Source: Candidatus Gastranaerophilales bacterium
Lineage (GTDB): Bacteria > Cyanobacteriota > Vampirovibrionia > Gastranaerophilales > Gastranaerophilaceae
Assembly: GCA_944323955.1 (NCBI GenBank)
Contig: CALUUK010000003.1
Coordinates: 62,001 to 126,000, forward strand
Length of the DNA: 64,000 nucleotides
Direction: 5' to 3'
The notes under the pieces are model-generated. The model did not search any database. It saw nothing but the letters and a program-made list of their open reading frames with translations, and was not told the origin of the DNA. A program made the translations under genes and the position numbers. How positions within the stretch are numbered: the stretch's first letter is position 1; every line of letters starts with the position of its first letter. This document shows, in pieces, positions 9,075 to 15,609 of this stretch.

Positions 9075-9156
9075 GTCGTAGTGGCGGAATCGGTATACGC
9101 GCACGTTTGAGGGGCGTGTGGAGAAATCCTTGGGGGTTCAAGTCCCCCCTACGACA
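9075..9156 (+). tRNA. tRNA-Leu (anticodon GAG), integration target of the island
   Basis: A class II tRNA with a long variable arm: acceptor GTCGTAG with CTACGAC, anticodon loop TTTGAGG with GAG, T-loop TTCAAGT, discriminator A. CCA is not encoded, unlike the tRNA-Glu and tRNA-Val genes in this window. The last six bases (ACGACA) belong to the proposed att core, so insertion rebuilt the tRNA end. The T arm and acceptor arm overlap the 3' end of the convergent recombinase gene. Confidence 0.93.
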
Positions 9157-10841
9157 TTTAACTTTTTAGAGCCTTTGTTAATAGGCTCTTTTTTAGTCTG
9201 TATTTGTTCTTTACGGGTTCCAAAGTCTATTATTTTGCTAAAATCTTCTGGGTAATTTTCACATGCTTGTTTTGCTTTTTCTGTACGACTTTCGAGGGTT
9301 CCAGTCAATGATTTTACATCTGCCGAAAAACTTTGTTTATTTTGCAATTTTCTTTGTCGCAATTGTTCAAATATCGGTTTTAATTTAACCTTTAATGTAT
9401 TTGTAGCTTCATCAAATAAAATTTCATCCGTAATCGTAGATAAAATAAGCCGTTTTTCATCCAATGTCGCTTTTAAATAAAGTTCTGGTATTCTATTGGC
9501 GAAATCAGCAAGTATATTCATCCGAGTCATTCTATCCTTTGAATTTTCACTTAAATTTTGAATTTGTTGACTTATAGAATCCTTCTCTGCTTGCCATTTA
9601 CGATGAATTTCATTAAAGGTATCATTATCAATAGTTAATTCCCCAGATAATTTTTTCTTAATACCATTGGAAATAGTATCTACAATCTTGCTATATTGTT
9701 TTTTAAGTTCTTCTAATGATTTATGTTCATAAGATTGTAAATCGCTAATCGCACTATAAATTTGATGTTTTACATTTTTTAGTTCAATATCTGAAATATT
9801 AAAACTGTCCAAAACTTCTTGCATTGCTTCATCTATTAAACATTCTCTAATATTAACTTCTTTTTTGTGCACCTTTTTATAATTCGAACAATGATAATAT
9901 ATGTATGTACCGCTATTATGACCGCCATGTTTAGTTGTACCAACCATAGTATAACCACATTTATCACATTTTATATAGTTAGAGTAAATATATGTTTCTC
10001 CTCTGGGCTTCTTATTGCTTGCACCATTAAACATTAATTGAACTCTATAGAATAATTCTTCTGATACTATTGGTTTATGCACTCCGTCATAAACTTTATC
10101 ACCATATGTAACTTTACCTGCATAAACAGCATTTTTAAGTATATCTTCTATTCTTTTTTTAGGGTATGGTTTACCTTTACCATCAACAAAACCATATTTT
10201 GCAAGCTCTTTTCCTAATTTTTCCATCGAAAAAGCACCCGTAGCATACATTTCAAAAATTCGTTTTATATAATATTCTTTATTTGGGTCTGGTACAATAA
10301 TGCCATGTTTATGCTCATCTCTAACATTTAAGTACCCTACAGGTGCTTTGCCTAATTTGTAACCCTTTTCTGCCCTATTTTTTATTACTGTTCTTGTTCT
10401 ATCTTTTGTGTTTTCAAGCTCATCTTCTGCTTGCCCGATATATACACCTAATAAAACTTTTTTAACTTTTCTTATGTCTTCAAAATTTTCCATAATACTT
10501 GCGATAGTACAATCATTGTTTTTTATAGGTTTCAAGATTTCACCAAAAAAATCTTCTTGACATCTTGATAGTCTATCCAACTTCCAGACAATTACACATT
10601 TAACTTTATTATGTTTTATGTATCGTAATAAATTTTTTAAGCCTTGCCTATTAGTATTAGCCCCCGTTTTTCCAGCATCTTCAAAATAAACAAAATTATA
10701 ATTTTTTGCTTTTGCCCATTTTTCGCACTCGTCTTTTTGCATATCCAAACTTAAGCCACTGCTTGCTTGTTCTGCGGAACTAACTCTTGTGTAAATTGCA
10801 ACTATTTCCTTTTTTATTTTGGCACTATGCAACTTGTTCAT
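9138..10841 (-). CDS. Large serine recombinase (integrase of the island)
   Basis: A 567-residue serine recombinase. The resolvase-type catalytic domain (1-150) has the nucleophile motif YTRVSS at 17-22 and the [11 protein letters not shown] helix. The Recombinase domain follows (about 165-275: [15 protein letters not shown] and [20 protein letters not shown]). A zinc ribbon begins at [11 protein letters not shown], and a coiled coil lies between about 350 and 460. This layout is that of phage-type integrases that act directionally between attP and attB. GGGAG precedes the ATG. The last codons lie inside the tRNA-Leu gene on the opposite strand, so insertion or excision would change the protein's C-terminus. 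Confidence 0.93.
   Translation of the reverse strand: MNKLHSAKIKKEIVAIYTRVSSAEQASSGLSLDMQKDECEKWAKAKNYNFVYFEDAGKTGANTNRQGLKNLLRYIKHNKVKCVIVWKLDRLSRCQEDFFGEILKPIKNNDCTIASIMENFEDIRKVKKVLLGVYIGQAEDELENTKDRTRTVIKNRAEKGYKLGKAPVGYLNVRDEHKHGIIVPDPNKEYYIKRIFEMYATGAFSMEKLGKELAKYGFVDGKGKPYPKKRIEDILKNAVYAGKVTYGDKVYDGVHKPIVSEELFYRVQLMFNGASNKKPRGETYIYSNYIKCDKCGYTMVGTTKHGGHNSGTYIYYHCSNYKKVHKKEVNIRECLIDEAMQEVLDSFNISDIELKNVKHQIYSAISDLQSYEHKSLEELKKQYSKIVDTISNGIKKKLSGELTIDNDTFNEIHRKWQAEKDSISQQIQNLSENSKDRMTRMNILADFANRIPELYLKATLDEKRLILSTITDEILFDEATNTLKVKLKPIFEQLRQRKLQNKQSFSADVKSLTGTLESRTEKAKQACENYPEDFSKIIDFGTRKEQIQTKKEPINKGSKKLNVVGGT
9151..9160 (+). repeat. Left att core, ACGACATTTA, in tRNA-Leu 3' end
   Basis: Ten bases covering the last six tRNA bases and four more. 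It is repeated exactly, in the same orientation, at the proposed right end of the island. Confidence 0.65.
9168..9194 (+). terminator. Intrinsic terminator after tRNA-Leu, inside the recombinase gene
   Basis: AGAGCCT and AGGCTCT form a seven-pair stem over an eight-base loop, followed by T. It would stop tRNA-Leu transcripts 12 bases past the tRNA. It lies within the antisense of the recombinase 3' coding end, on the island side of the proposed crossover, so the island brings its own terminator for the target tRNA. Confidence 0.8.
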
Positions 10842-10998
10842 TTTTTACTCCCTTCCCATTATTGCATGGGAATTCATTTTTATCTACTCTTAATCCAATA
10901 ATTGTAATATTTTGCATCAGTTGAGCAATTAAACAACTGTCTTCTAAATCACTACTATTTAATTCGCTTGGGATAAACTCTATATTCAGTTTTGCCAT
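10825..10998 (-). CDS. Small protein upstream of the integrase
   Basis: A 57-residue reading frame (start MAKLNIEFIP, end GVKNEQVA) whose end overlaps the recombinase start by 17 bases, suggesting coupled expression. It has no membrane segment and no motif I recognise. Large serine integrases often have a small partner gene that sets the direction of recombination; position alone makes that a possibility. The frame is open further upstream to a GTG at 11118 (97 residues). I prefer the ATG, though its ribosome-binding site is weak. Confidence 0.45.
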   Translation of the reverse strand: MAKLNIEFIPSELNSSDLEDSCLIAQLMQNITIIGLRVDKNEFPCNNGKGVKNEQVA

Positions 10999-11153
10999 TT
11001 TTGACCAGCCTTTGAGGTGATTAACCTCGTTAAAATCTTCTGCTCTCTTTCTTTTACTTTTTATTCTTTCCTCTTGATTTTGGCTTTTTGAGGACCAATC
11101 AAGAGGAATAATAAACACTTATATTCTTTGTGTATTATATTTTAAGTTATATT

Positions 11154-11190
11154 TCTTAAGTCTATATGTAATACATGTATAAATCTTAAG
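11154..11190. repeat. Two TCTTAAG repeats upstream of the integrase operon
   Basis: TCTTAAGTCTATATG and TCTTAAGATATATG occur 30 bases apart (about three helical turns) in the 142-base gap between the HNH gene and the small integrase-operon gene. Each contains the palindrome CTTAAG. They could be regulator sites for the integrase operon. Confidence 0.35.
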
Positions 11191-11260
11191 ATATATGACT
11201 CTTTATAATACTAAAAATATTTATCGTAATTGATATATAAACCAAAATTCCAAAAACTCA

Positions 11261-12100
11261 TCATGCAGCTAAAATCCTCTTATATTCATAAACTTCACTC
11301 CATCTCTTTTTATATTTTGCATTTAAGTCTGGAAATGGTAGTATTTTGTGTGTTTCAAGACTTTCTATAAATCCATTCCTATAAGAAGAATATTTTTTGA
11401 GAATATTCGATATACTTCTTATGGATATTTTTTTATTTATAATTTTGTGGATTTCTTTAATTTTCTTACCGCTACATTTTGCTTTCAAAACGGATAAAAC
11501 AATTTCTTCATTATTCACCAATGTTTGCCGTTTTAATCCGTTAAAGTAACGGATGTAGGCATTTCTTATATTTAAGCCTTGTTTAATAAGTTTTTTTTTA
11601 TTGTTTATTGTGTGAATAGCAATATGTTCTTCCTTTTCTATTGGTGTAAGATTTATTACACTATTATATTGTTCGTCAGTATCAATATGATGTACTTCAT
11701 ATGATAAGATACTAAAATATAAACACATAACCAATCTATGCCAACTGCATTGCCCTTTTTCGTTTATCCCTACTTTGACTGATAAGGCAAGACCATTATT
11801 CACAAATATTTTATATAGTTTTGCGGGTAAAATTCTTTGTAAAAATTCCTTATTGACTACAATATAATTAGAATAATTATTACTTGTGGCTATTTCATAT
11901 TTTTTTATTTTGTCTTTTTCAATAGTAAAAATATATCTATCGACCTTTGCATATCCATGATTTACTTCACAAAGAGCAATCAAAATACCATTGATTAAAT
12001 TTGCTCCCAAAACTTTAAGATTTTTGTATCTGCATAGCATTTCTTTATCTAATTTTTGACAAAGAAACTCTATGTATTGAGATTCTAAACTCATTCTCAA
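11261..12100 (-). CDS. Predicted HNH endonuclease
   Basis: A 279-residue protein with an HNH motif like those of phage homing nucleases: W120-H121, then YEVHHIDTDEQYNSVINLTP with H137-H138 and N150, and H159/H163 in KEEHIAIH. The C-terminal 100 residues contain a helix-turn-helix-like stretch (KIKEIHKIINKKISIRSISN). The order of DNA cleavage then DNA binding resembles free-standing homing endonucleases. It is not inside an intron or intein here. It may be a nicking nuclease for element mobility or a selfish gene inside the island. Confidence 0.65.
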   Translation of the reverse strand: MRMSLESQYIEFLCQKLDKEMLCRYKNLKVLGANLINGILIALCEVNHGYAKVDRYIFTIEKDKIKKYEIATSNNYSNYIVVNKEFLQRILPAKLYKIFVNNGLALSVKVGINEKGQCSWHRLVMCLYFSILSYEVHHIDTDEQYNSVINLTPIEKEEHIAIHTINNKKKLIKQGLNIRNAYIRYFNGLKRQTLVNNEEIVLSVLKAKCSGKKIKEIHKIINKKISIRSISNILKKYSSYRNGFIESLETHKILPFPDLNAKYKKRWSEVYEYKRILAA

Positions 12101-12246
12101 TACCTCATTTTCTTGTATTACAAATAGACCATATTATATGGTTAATTTGTAAGGTTATTAAATTAAATTTACACGTAAAAACCTATGCTAACAGATAGCA
12201 TTTACCTGTATTGCAGTAGTAAAATTAGTGCTTGCTCAAATAAAGA

Positions 12247-12333
12247 AAATGTGGTACTATAATTCTGGAGAATTAATAGGTAGACAAATTCATTATTTAA
12301 GATTTTGTCAGCTTTTTATTTTAGTACCATTTT
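12247..12333. other. Structured intergenic element (three-way-junction fold)
   Basis: An outer stem pairs GGTACTA (12253-12259) with TAGTACC (12322-12328) and extends outward through AAAATG and ATTTT with one bulge. Inside are two further dyads: TAATTCT/AGAATTA (12260-12275) and GACAAA/TTTGTC (12283-12309). Together they fold into a closed stem with two branches on either strand. It lies in the 568-base gene-free stretch between the HNH and XRE genes, in what would be the HNH gene leader. It may be an RNA element or a DNA site for replication or mobility. Confidence 0.45.
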
Positions 12334-12379
12334 AAACCCTCTCGACTTCCCTAATTTTATTTAATATTTTTTAACAACT

Positions 12380-12399
12380 ACTTGACAAATTTATCAAGT
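12380..12399. promoter_or_regulatory. 20-bp operator-like palindrome
   Basis: ACTTGACAAA|TTTATCAAGT is an inverted repeat with one mismatch per half. It contains TTGACA on the plus strand and TTGATA on the minus strand, so a bound repressor could block a -35 element. I saw no other gene or clear feature in the rest of the stretch 12101-12668 apart from the structured element. Confidence 0.45.
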
Positions 12400-12668
12400 T
12401 ATGTTAATCGTATCACAAATTTTTATAAATGTCAAGAGAAAACAGAGTCTATGACTGCATTTCAGGTAATCAAAAAACCTTTACAAATATAATTTAGTGT
12501 GGTATAATAAAAAATTGTATCTTTTATTTTTAAAAATTTAGCACCCTAAATTTTTATAATTTCGTAAAATATTTCTACCAAAAAACGGCTAAAAACCTAT
12601 AGCATAATTCGATGATTTTTGAGTATTTAAATGGTACAGAAAATTAAAATTTTTAAAATAGTATATTT

Positions 12669-13001
12669 TTATCTCAAAGTCTTTACTATGGAGTCCATTG
12701 TGTCTAATAGTTCAGTATATGCCTTTATTTCCTTTTCTGATGATGACAAAATCCGCTTAACCAATTCATTTTTTGTTTCATCTATTTTTGAGTCCGTATT
12801 TACTCCAAAATCGTCTAATGTAAAATTCAAAACACCGGCCATTTTTAAAAAGGCTTCCACATTAAGAACACTTAAACCTCTTTCTACTTTGCTTAAGTAG
12901 TTTGTAGATAAGTCAATTTTCTCCGCAAGTTTTTCTTGCGTTAAATTTTTATCTTTTCTTAACTTTTGTATAATTTGACCAATATCGGTTTTGTTAATCA
13001 T
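12669..13001 (-). CDS. XRE-family transcriptional regulator
   Basis: A 110-residue protein with an N-terminal Cro/cI helix-turn-helix (IGQIIQKLRKDKNLTQEKLA then EKIDLSTNYLSKVERG) in residues 7-50, and a short helical tail. GAGGT precedes the ATG. It is divergent from the small envelope-protein genes; the shared intergenic region holds a perfect inverted repeat (CAATATGATTA/TAATCATATTG) with one half near each gene, fitting a repressor that controls itself and the neighbour. It may control the island lifestyle or only this cargo. Confidence 0.85.
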   Translation of the reverse strand: MINKTDIGQIIQKLRKDKNLTQEKLAEKIDLSTNYLSKVERGLSVLNVEAFLKMAGVLNFTLDDFGVNTDSKIDETKNELVKRILSSSEKEIKAYTELLDTMDSIVKTLR

Positions 13002-13028
13002 ATATAATACCTCATTTTATGATAGATA

Positions 13029-13119
13029 CAATATGATTAGTTTTTAATGGCAAATTGTATTGATTAAAAGATTATTGATACTATTTGACTAATTGGATTT
13101 TTAATTTATAATCATATTG
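13029..13119. promoter_or_regulatory. Paired operator half-sites of the XRE regulator
   Basis: CAATATGATTA (13029-13039) and its exact reverse complement TAATCATATTG (13109-13119) lie 80 bases apart centre to centre. The right copy overlaps the -10 box of the rightward promoter and the left lies 28 bases from the regulator start. Confidence 0.6.
13085..13112 (+). promoter_or_regulatory. Promoter of the envelope-protein genes
   Basis: TTGACT, 16 bases, perfect TATAAT. The predicted start near 13119 gives a leader of about 45 bases before the ATG at 13165, which has a purine-rich AAAGGGG site. Confidence 0.7.
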
Positions 13120-13164
13120 GATTGATATATGATAATCAAGCCTAAATAATCACAAAGGGGTAGT

Positions 13165-13560
13165 ATGACAAAAATAAAAAAAAATAATTGGATAGGTTTT
13201 TTATTAATACTTATAATATGGGCAATAGTACACTCCATAGCGGGATTCACTGAAAAGTCAAAAAATACAGACTCTCCGAAATCACAAGTAGAAACTACAC
13301 AAAAAACAATTAAAAAATCTTCAGAAGATTTAACATGGTTTGCTAAATTTCAATGTGAAAAGGAAATAAAAGCAAGAATACCATCAGCAAAAGTACACTT
13401 TAGACAGGATAATTATATAAATGGTAATAGTTATACCGTATATGGTACTATTGATGGACAAAATGCTTTTAGAGCAATGGTTAGACAAAATTTTGGCTGT
13501 GAAATTATTATCGACCAAGAAAATGATAAATTTTGGATAAAAGACCTTTTAATAGAATAA
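13165..13560 (+). CDS. Membrane-anchored protein, function unknown
   Basis: A 131-residue protein with one N-terminal membrane segment (IGFLLILIIWAIVHSIAGF, about 10-28), a Lys/Ser/Thr linker and a compact domain at about 57-131 holding two cysteines (FQCEKEIK and NFGCEIII). The segment orientation suggests the domain faces outside the cytoplasm, where the cysteines could pair. It is first of three rightward genes that all encode short exported proteins. I recognise no family. Confidence 0.65.
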   Translation: MTKIKKNNWIGFLLILIIWAIVHSIAGFTEKSKNTDSPKSQVETTQKTIKKSSEDLTWFAKFQCEKEIKARIPSAKVHFRQDNYINGNSYTVYGTIDGQNAFRAMVRQNFGCEIIIDQENDKFWIKDLLIE

Positions 13561-13601
13561 TGACAAGATATTTTAAGCAAGTCATAAAGGATTAATAATA
13601 C

Positions 13602-14117
13602 ATGAATGATAATATTACAATTTCAAAAAAAGCACTTATAATAATTATCTCAAGTATATTGGTAATTATACTTGCATTTATTGGTTTAAATATACTTATA
13701 AATTCAGAATTTTATTACAATAAAACTTCAAAAATTGATACAAAATTTTTCAGAGATGAGGTAAGAGTATGCTGGTTTCATAGTCATTACTACCCTAAAG
13801 ACAGTATATTAAAGGCAAAACTTTCAATAGAAAATTTAGATGATGATTTAATAAAATATGCAAAATCATTTTATGGCAATGCTCCTATAATAGATATTGT
13901 TTTTATAGACAAAAATGGCTATAAAGTAACAAATAAAGTAATAACTGTTGGTGAACTTATAAAACAAGATTATAAATATGAAGTTGAATTTTCCTTAAAG
14001 ATAAGTAATAATGAGATAAAAAATATAAAAGACATAGAATTTAGTCATACTCTTTTGTTTACATCTACATTAGAAGATTTTAAAAAAGATTTTAATACAT
14101 ATTTTAACTATAGGTAA
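13602..14117 (+). CDS. Membrane-anchored protein, function unknown
   Basis: A 171-residue protein with one hydrophobic N-terminal segment (ALIIIISSILVIILAFIGLN at about 11-30) and a mixed alpha/beta outer region with motifs such as VRVCWFHSHYYPKDSI and APIIDIVFIDKNGYKV. It looks like a single-pass envelope protein. It follows the previous gene by 41 bases and is five bases from the next, so the three are probably one transcript. No family recognised. Confidence 0.65.
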   Translation: MNDNITISKKALIIIISSILVIILAFIGLNILINSEFYYNKTSKIDTKFFRDEVRVCWFHSHYYPKDSILKAKLSIENLDDDLIKYAKSFYGNAPIIDIVFIDKNGYKVTNKVITVGELIKQDYKYEVEFSLKISNNEIKNIKDIEFSHTLLFTSTLEDFKKDFNTYFNYR

Positions 14118-14122
14118 TACAA

Positions 14123-14368
14123 ATGAAAAAACTTTTTACTATAACTTTAATAGGCTTGTTCGTTGCTTCTTGTAGTGCTTTTGCTTATGATAAGCACTAT
14201 ATCAAAAATAGCAAAGGGCAGACTACGGGTTATACAAAGACTTATAGCAACGGTAAAACTGTACAATACAACAAAAAGGGGCAAGTAGAATACACCTACA
14301 AAAAAGATTCTACAGGCAAAATAACAAAGTATTCCAAAACAGGAAAAAAGTTAGAAACATATAAATAA
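14123..14368 (+). CDS. Short secreted or lipoprotein with Tyr/Gly/Lys repeats
   Basis: An 81-residue protein with a signal peptide (LFTITLIGLFVASCSAFA). VASC could serve as a lipobox, or AFA as a signal peptidase I site before YDKHY. The mature part is made of short repeats of the type NSKGQTTGYTKTYSNGKT and TGKITKYSKTGKKLETY, similar in style to YD or YwqK-like surface repeats. It is last in the XRE-controlled operon. A surface or extracellular role is likely; nothing points to a specific one. Confidence 0.65.
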   Translation: MKKLFTITLIGLFVASCSAFAYDKHYIKNSKGQTTGYTKTYSNGKTVQYNKKGQVEYTYKKDSTGKITKYSKTGKKLETYK

Positions 14369-14375
14369 TTTAATC

Positions 14376-14489
14376 AAATTTGAGTAATCTCCGGCCAATT
14401 TTAAGGCTTGTTAAATCCCCAATAGGTATAAATACACCATGAACATCATAAAAACCGATTTTTTAAAGAAATAGAATTTACTCAAATTT
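14376..14489. repeat. 12-bp inverted repeats around a gene-free stretch
   Basis: AAATTTGAGTAA (14376-14387) and TTACTCAAATTT (14478-14489) are perfect inverted repeats bounding about 114 bases with no open frame. The arrangement could be a transcript-end structure for the operon or a very small insertion remnant. I saw nothing else between 14369 and 14625. Confidence 0.35.
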
Positions 14490-14625
14490 AAACCTTGCTA
14501 CATAAGGCTTTCAGAGTCATTTTTTTAATTTTTTGTTTTTGTTGAATGTTTGTGAAGTTTTAATTTGATAAAATTTATCTATAAAATATCATCCCCATGC
14601 CAATAGCCTGTTTAATGGTTTAATC

Positions 14626-14660
14626 AAAAACGGGGGGCGGTATGTTTTACCGTTACCCCT
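14626..14660 (-). terminator. Intrinsic terminator of the resolvase gene
   Basis: Read on the minus strand, GGGGTAACGGTA, a short loop and TACCGCCCCCC are followed by GTTTTT. The left arm includes the stop codon of the resolvase gene. Confidence 0.75.
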
Positions 14661-15252
14661 TATAATTCTTTGCTAACTTATAGAATGATGTAGGCTTAAG
14701 ATTCATTTGTTTCATTGCTTCTCTTGCTGTAATACTGCCACTTTTCCATATAGGATATATTTCATGCCAGTTATCAGGATATTGTATTGGCGGTTTTCCT
14801 AATCTTTTTCCTTTTTCCTTTGCTAACTTTATTCCCTCTGCTTGTCTTTGCTTGATAAATGCTCTTTCTTGCTCTGCTACATAACTTAATAACTGTAAAA
14901 CTATATCACTTATTACTTCACCAATAAGCCCTTCTGTCCTTGTTGTATCAAGTACAGGCATGTCAATGACCTTAATATTTGCTTTTATATCCCTTGTAAT
15001 TTCTCTCCATTCATCGCAAATCTGCTTATAATTTCTTCCTAAACGGTCTATGGATTTGATTACAAGTATATCCCCCTCTCTTAACTGTAACTTTAATGCT
15101 TGATATTGCGGTCTTTCAAAATCCTTACCACTACATTTATCAATAAAAATATCTCTTTCATTGATACCTAATTCAAGCATAGCCTCTAATTGCCTATCCT
15201 CTTTTTGTTCTGTAGTAGATACCCTGCAATAGCCAAAAGTTTTAACAGTCAT
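14653..15252 (-). CDS. Small serine recombinase (resolvase/invertase family)
   Basis: A 199-residue enzyme with the catalytic motif YCRVST (nucleophile S12), IKSIDRLGRN near 65-75 and a C-terminal DNA-binding helix-turn-helix (IWKSGSITAREAMKQM then NLKPTSFYKL). It is the size of Tn3 resolvases and DNA invertases, so it is distinct from the large integrase of the island. A pair of matched inverted-repeat sites lies just upstream, where Tn3-type res sites are found. It may resolve element multimers or invert a segment; no obvious invertible promoter was seen. Confidence 0.9.
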   Translation of the reverse strand: MTVKTFGYCRVSTTEQKEDRQLEAMLELGINERDIFIDKCSGKDFERPQYQALKLQLREGDILVIKSIDRLGRNYKQICDEWREITRDIKANIKVIDMPVLDTTRTEGLIGEVISDIVLQLLSYVAEQERAFIKQRQAEGIKLAKEKGKRLGKPPIQYPDNWHEIYPIWKSGSITAREAMKQMNLKPTSFYKLAKNYKG

Positions 15253-15326
15253 AATATTCTCCTAAATTTTGTACTCTATACTAATATTATGACTCTACTA
15301 TTCGCATAAGTCAATATTGTATGTGA

Positions 15327-15409
15327 ATATTCGTAAAATATATTTACATACATTTACGAATATAAAATAAGACAAATTTTTTGACTTCGTAAAGGTACAC
15401 TTTTACGAA
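15327..15409. promoter_or_regulatory. res-like repeat region upstream of the resolvase
   Basis: Two dyads share the same half-site. Site I is ATATTCGTAAA (15327-15337) with TTTACGAATAT (15353-15363); site II is TTCGTAAA (15386-15393) with TTTACGAA (15402-15409). Their centres are 52-53 bases apart, about five helical turns. Position and layout fit a recombination or autoregulation site for the adjacent recombinase. Single half-sites also occur near 12564 and 18480. Confidence 0.55.
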
Positions 15410-15426
15410 TACATTACAATAATTAC

Positions 15427-15597
15427 TTATTTATTTCTTAAATCCTCTGCGGTATACCATCTACCACATTGTATACAATAATAATCACCTGTTCCCATGC
15501 CTAAAAGATGCTCTTGTTTTTTATGTGTACAATCGCATGGTTTATCGCCCCATTCTTTTCTTAATCTTTCTGCATATTCTGCATCTGATTCTCTCAT
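15427..15597 (-). CDS. 56-residue zinc-ribbon protein downstream of the ABC-3C operon
   Basis: A short gene encoding a start MRESDAEYAERLRKEWGD, then C21-D-C23 with H25 and a second pair C41-I-Q-C44, a plausible zinc-binding knuckle pair. It has the best ribosome-binding site of the operon (AAGGAG, five bases from the ATG), which overlaps the stop codon of the ABC ATPase gene, with 12 bases between the genes. That makes co-translation with the ATPase very likely. It could be an accessory or regulatory part of the system, or an unrelated cargo gene. Confidence 0.68.
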   Translation of the reverse strand: MRESDAEYAERLRKEWGDKPCDCTHKKQEHLLGMGTGDYYCIQCGRWYTAEDLRNK

Positions 15598-15609
15598 AAA
15601 ATCTCCTTT

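Noticed and set aside
12631-12900. 89-residue plus-strand frame
   Set aside because: It is antisense to the XRE regulator gene, which has a clear helix-turn-helix, start and ribosome-binding site.
12669-13560. Toxin-antitoxin pair made of the XRE protein and the next small protein
   Set aside because: The partner is a divergent membrane-anchored protein without toxin features; a regulator with its operon explains the layout better.
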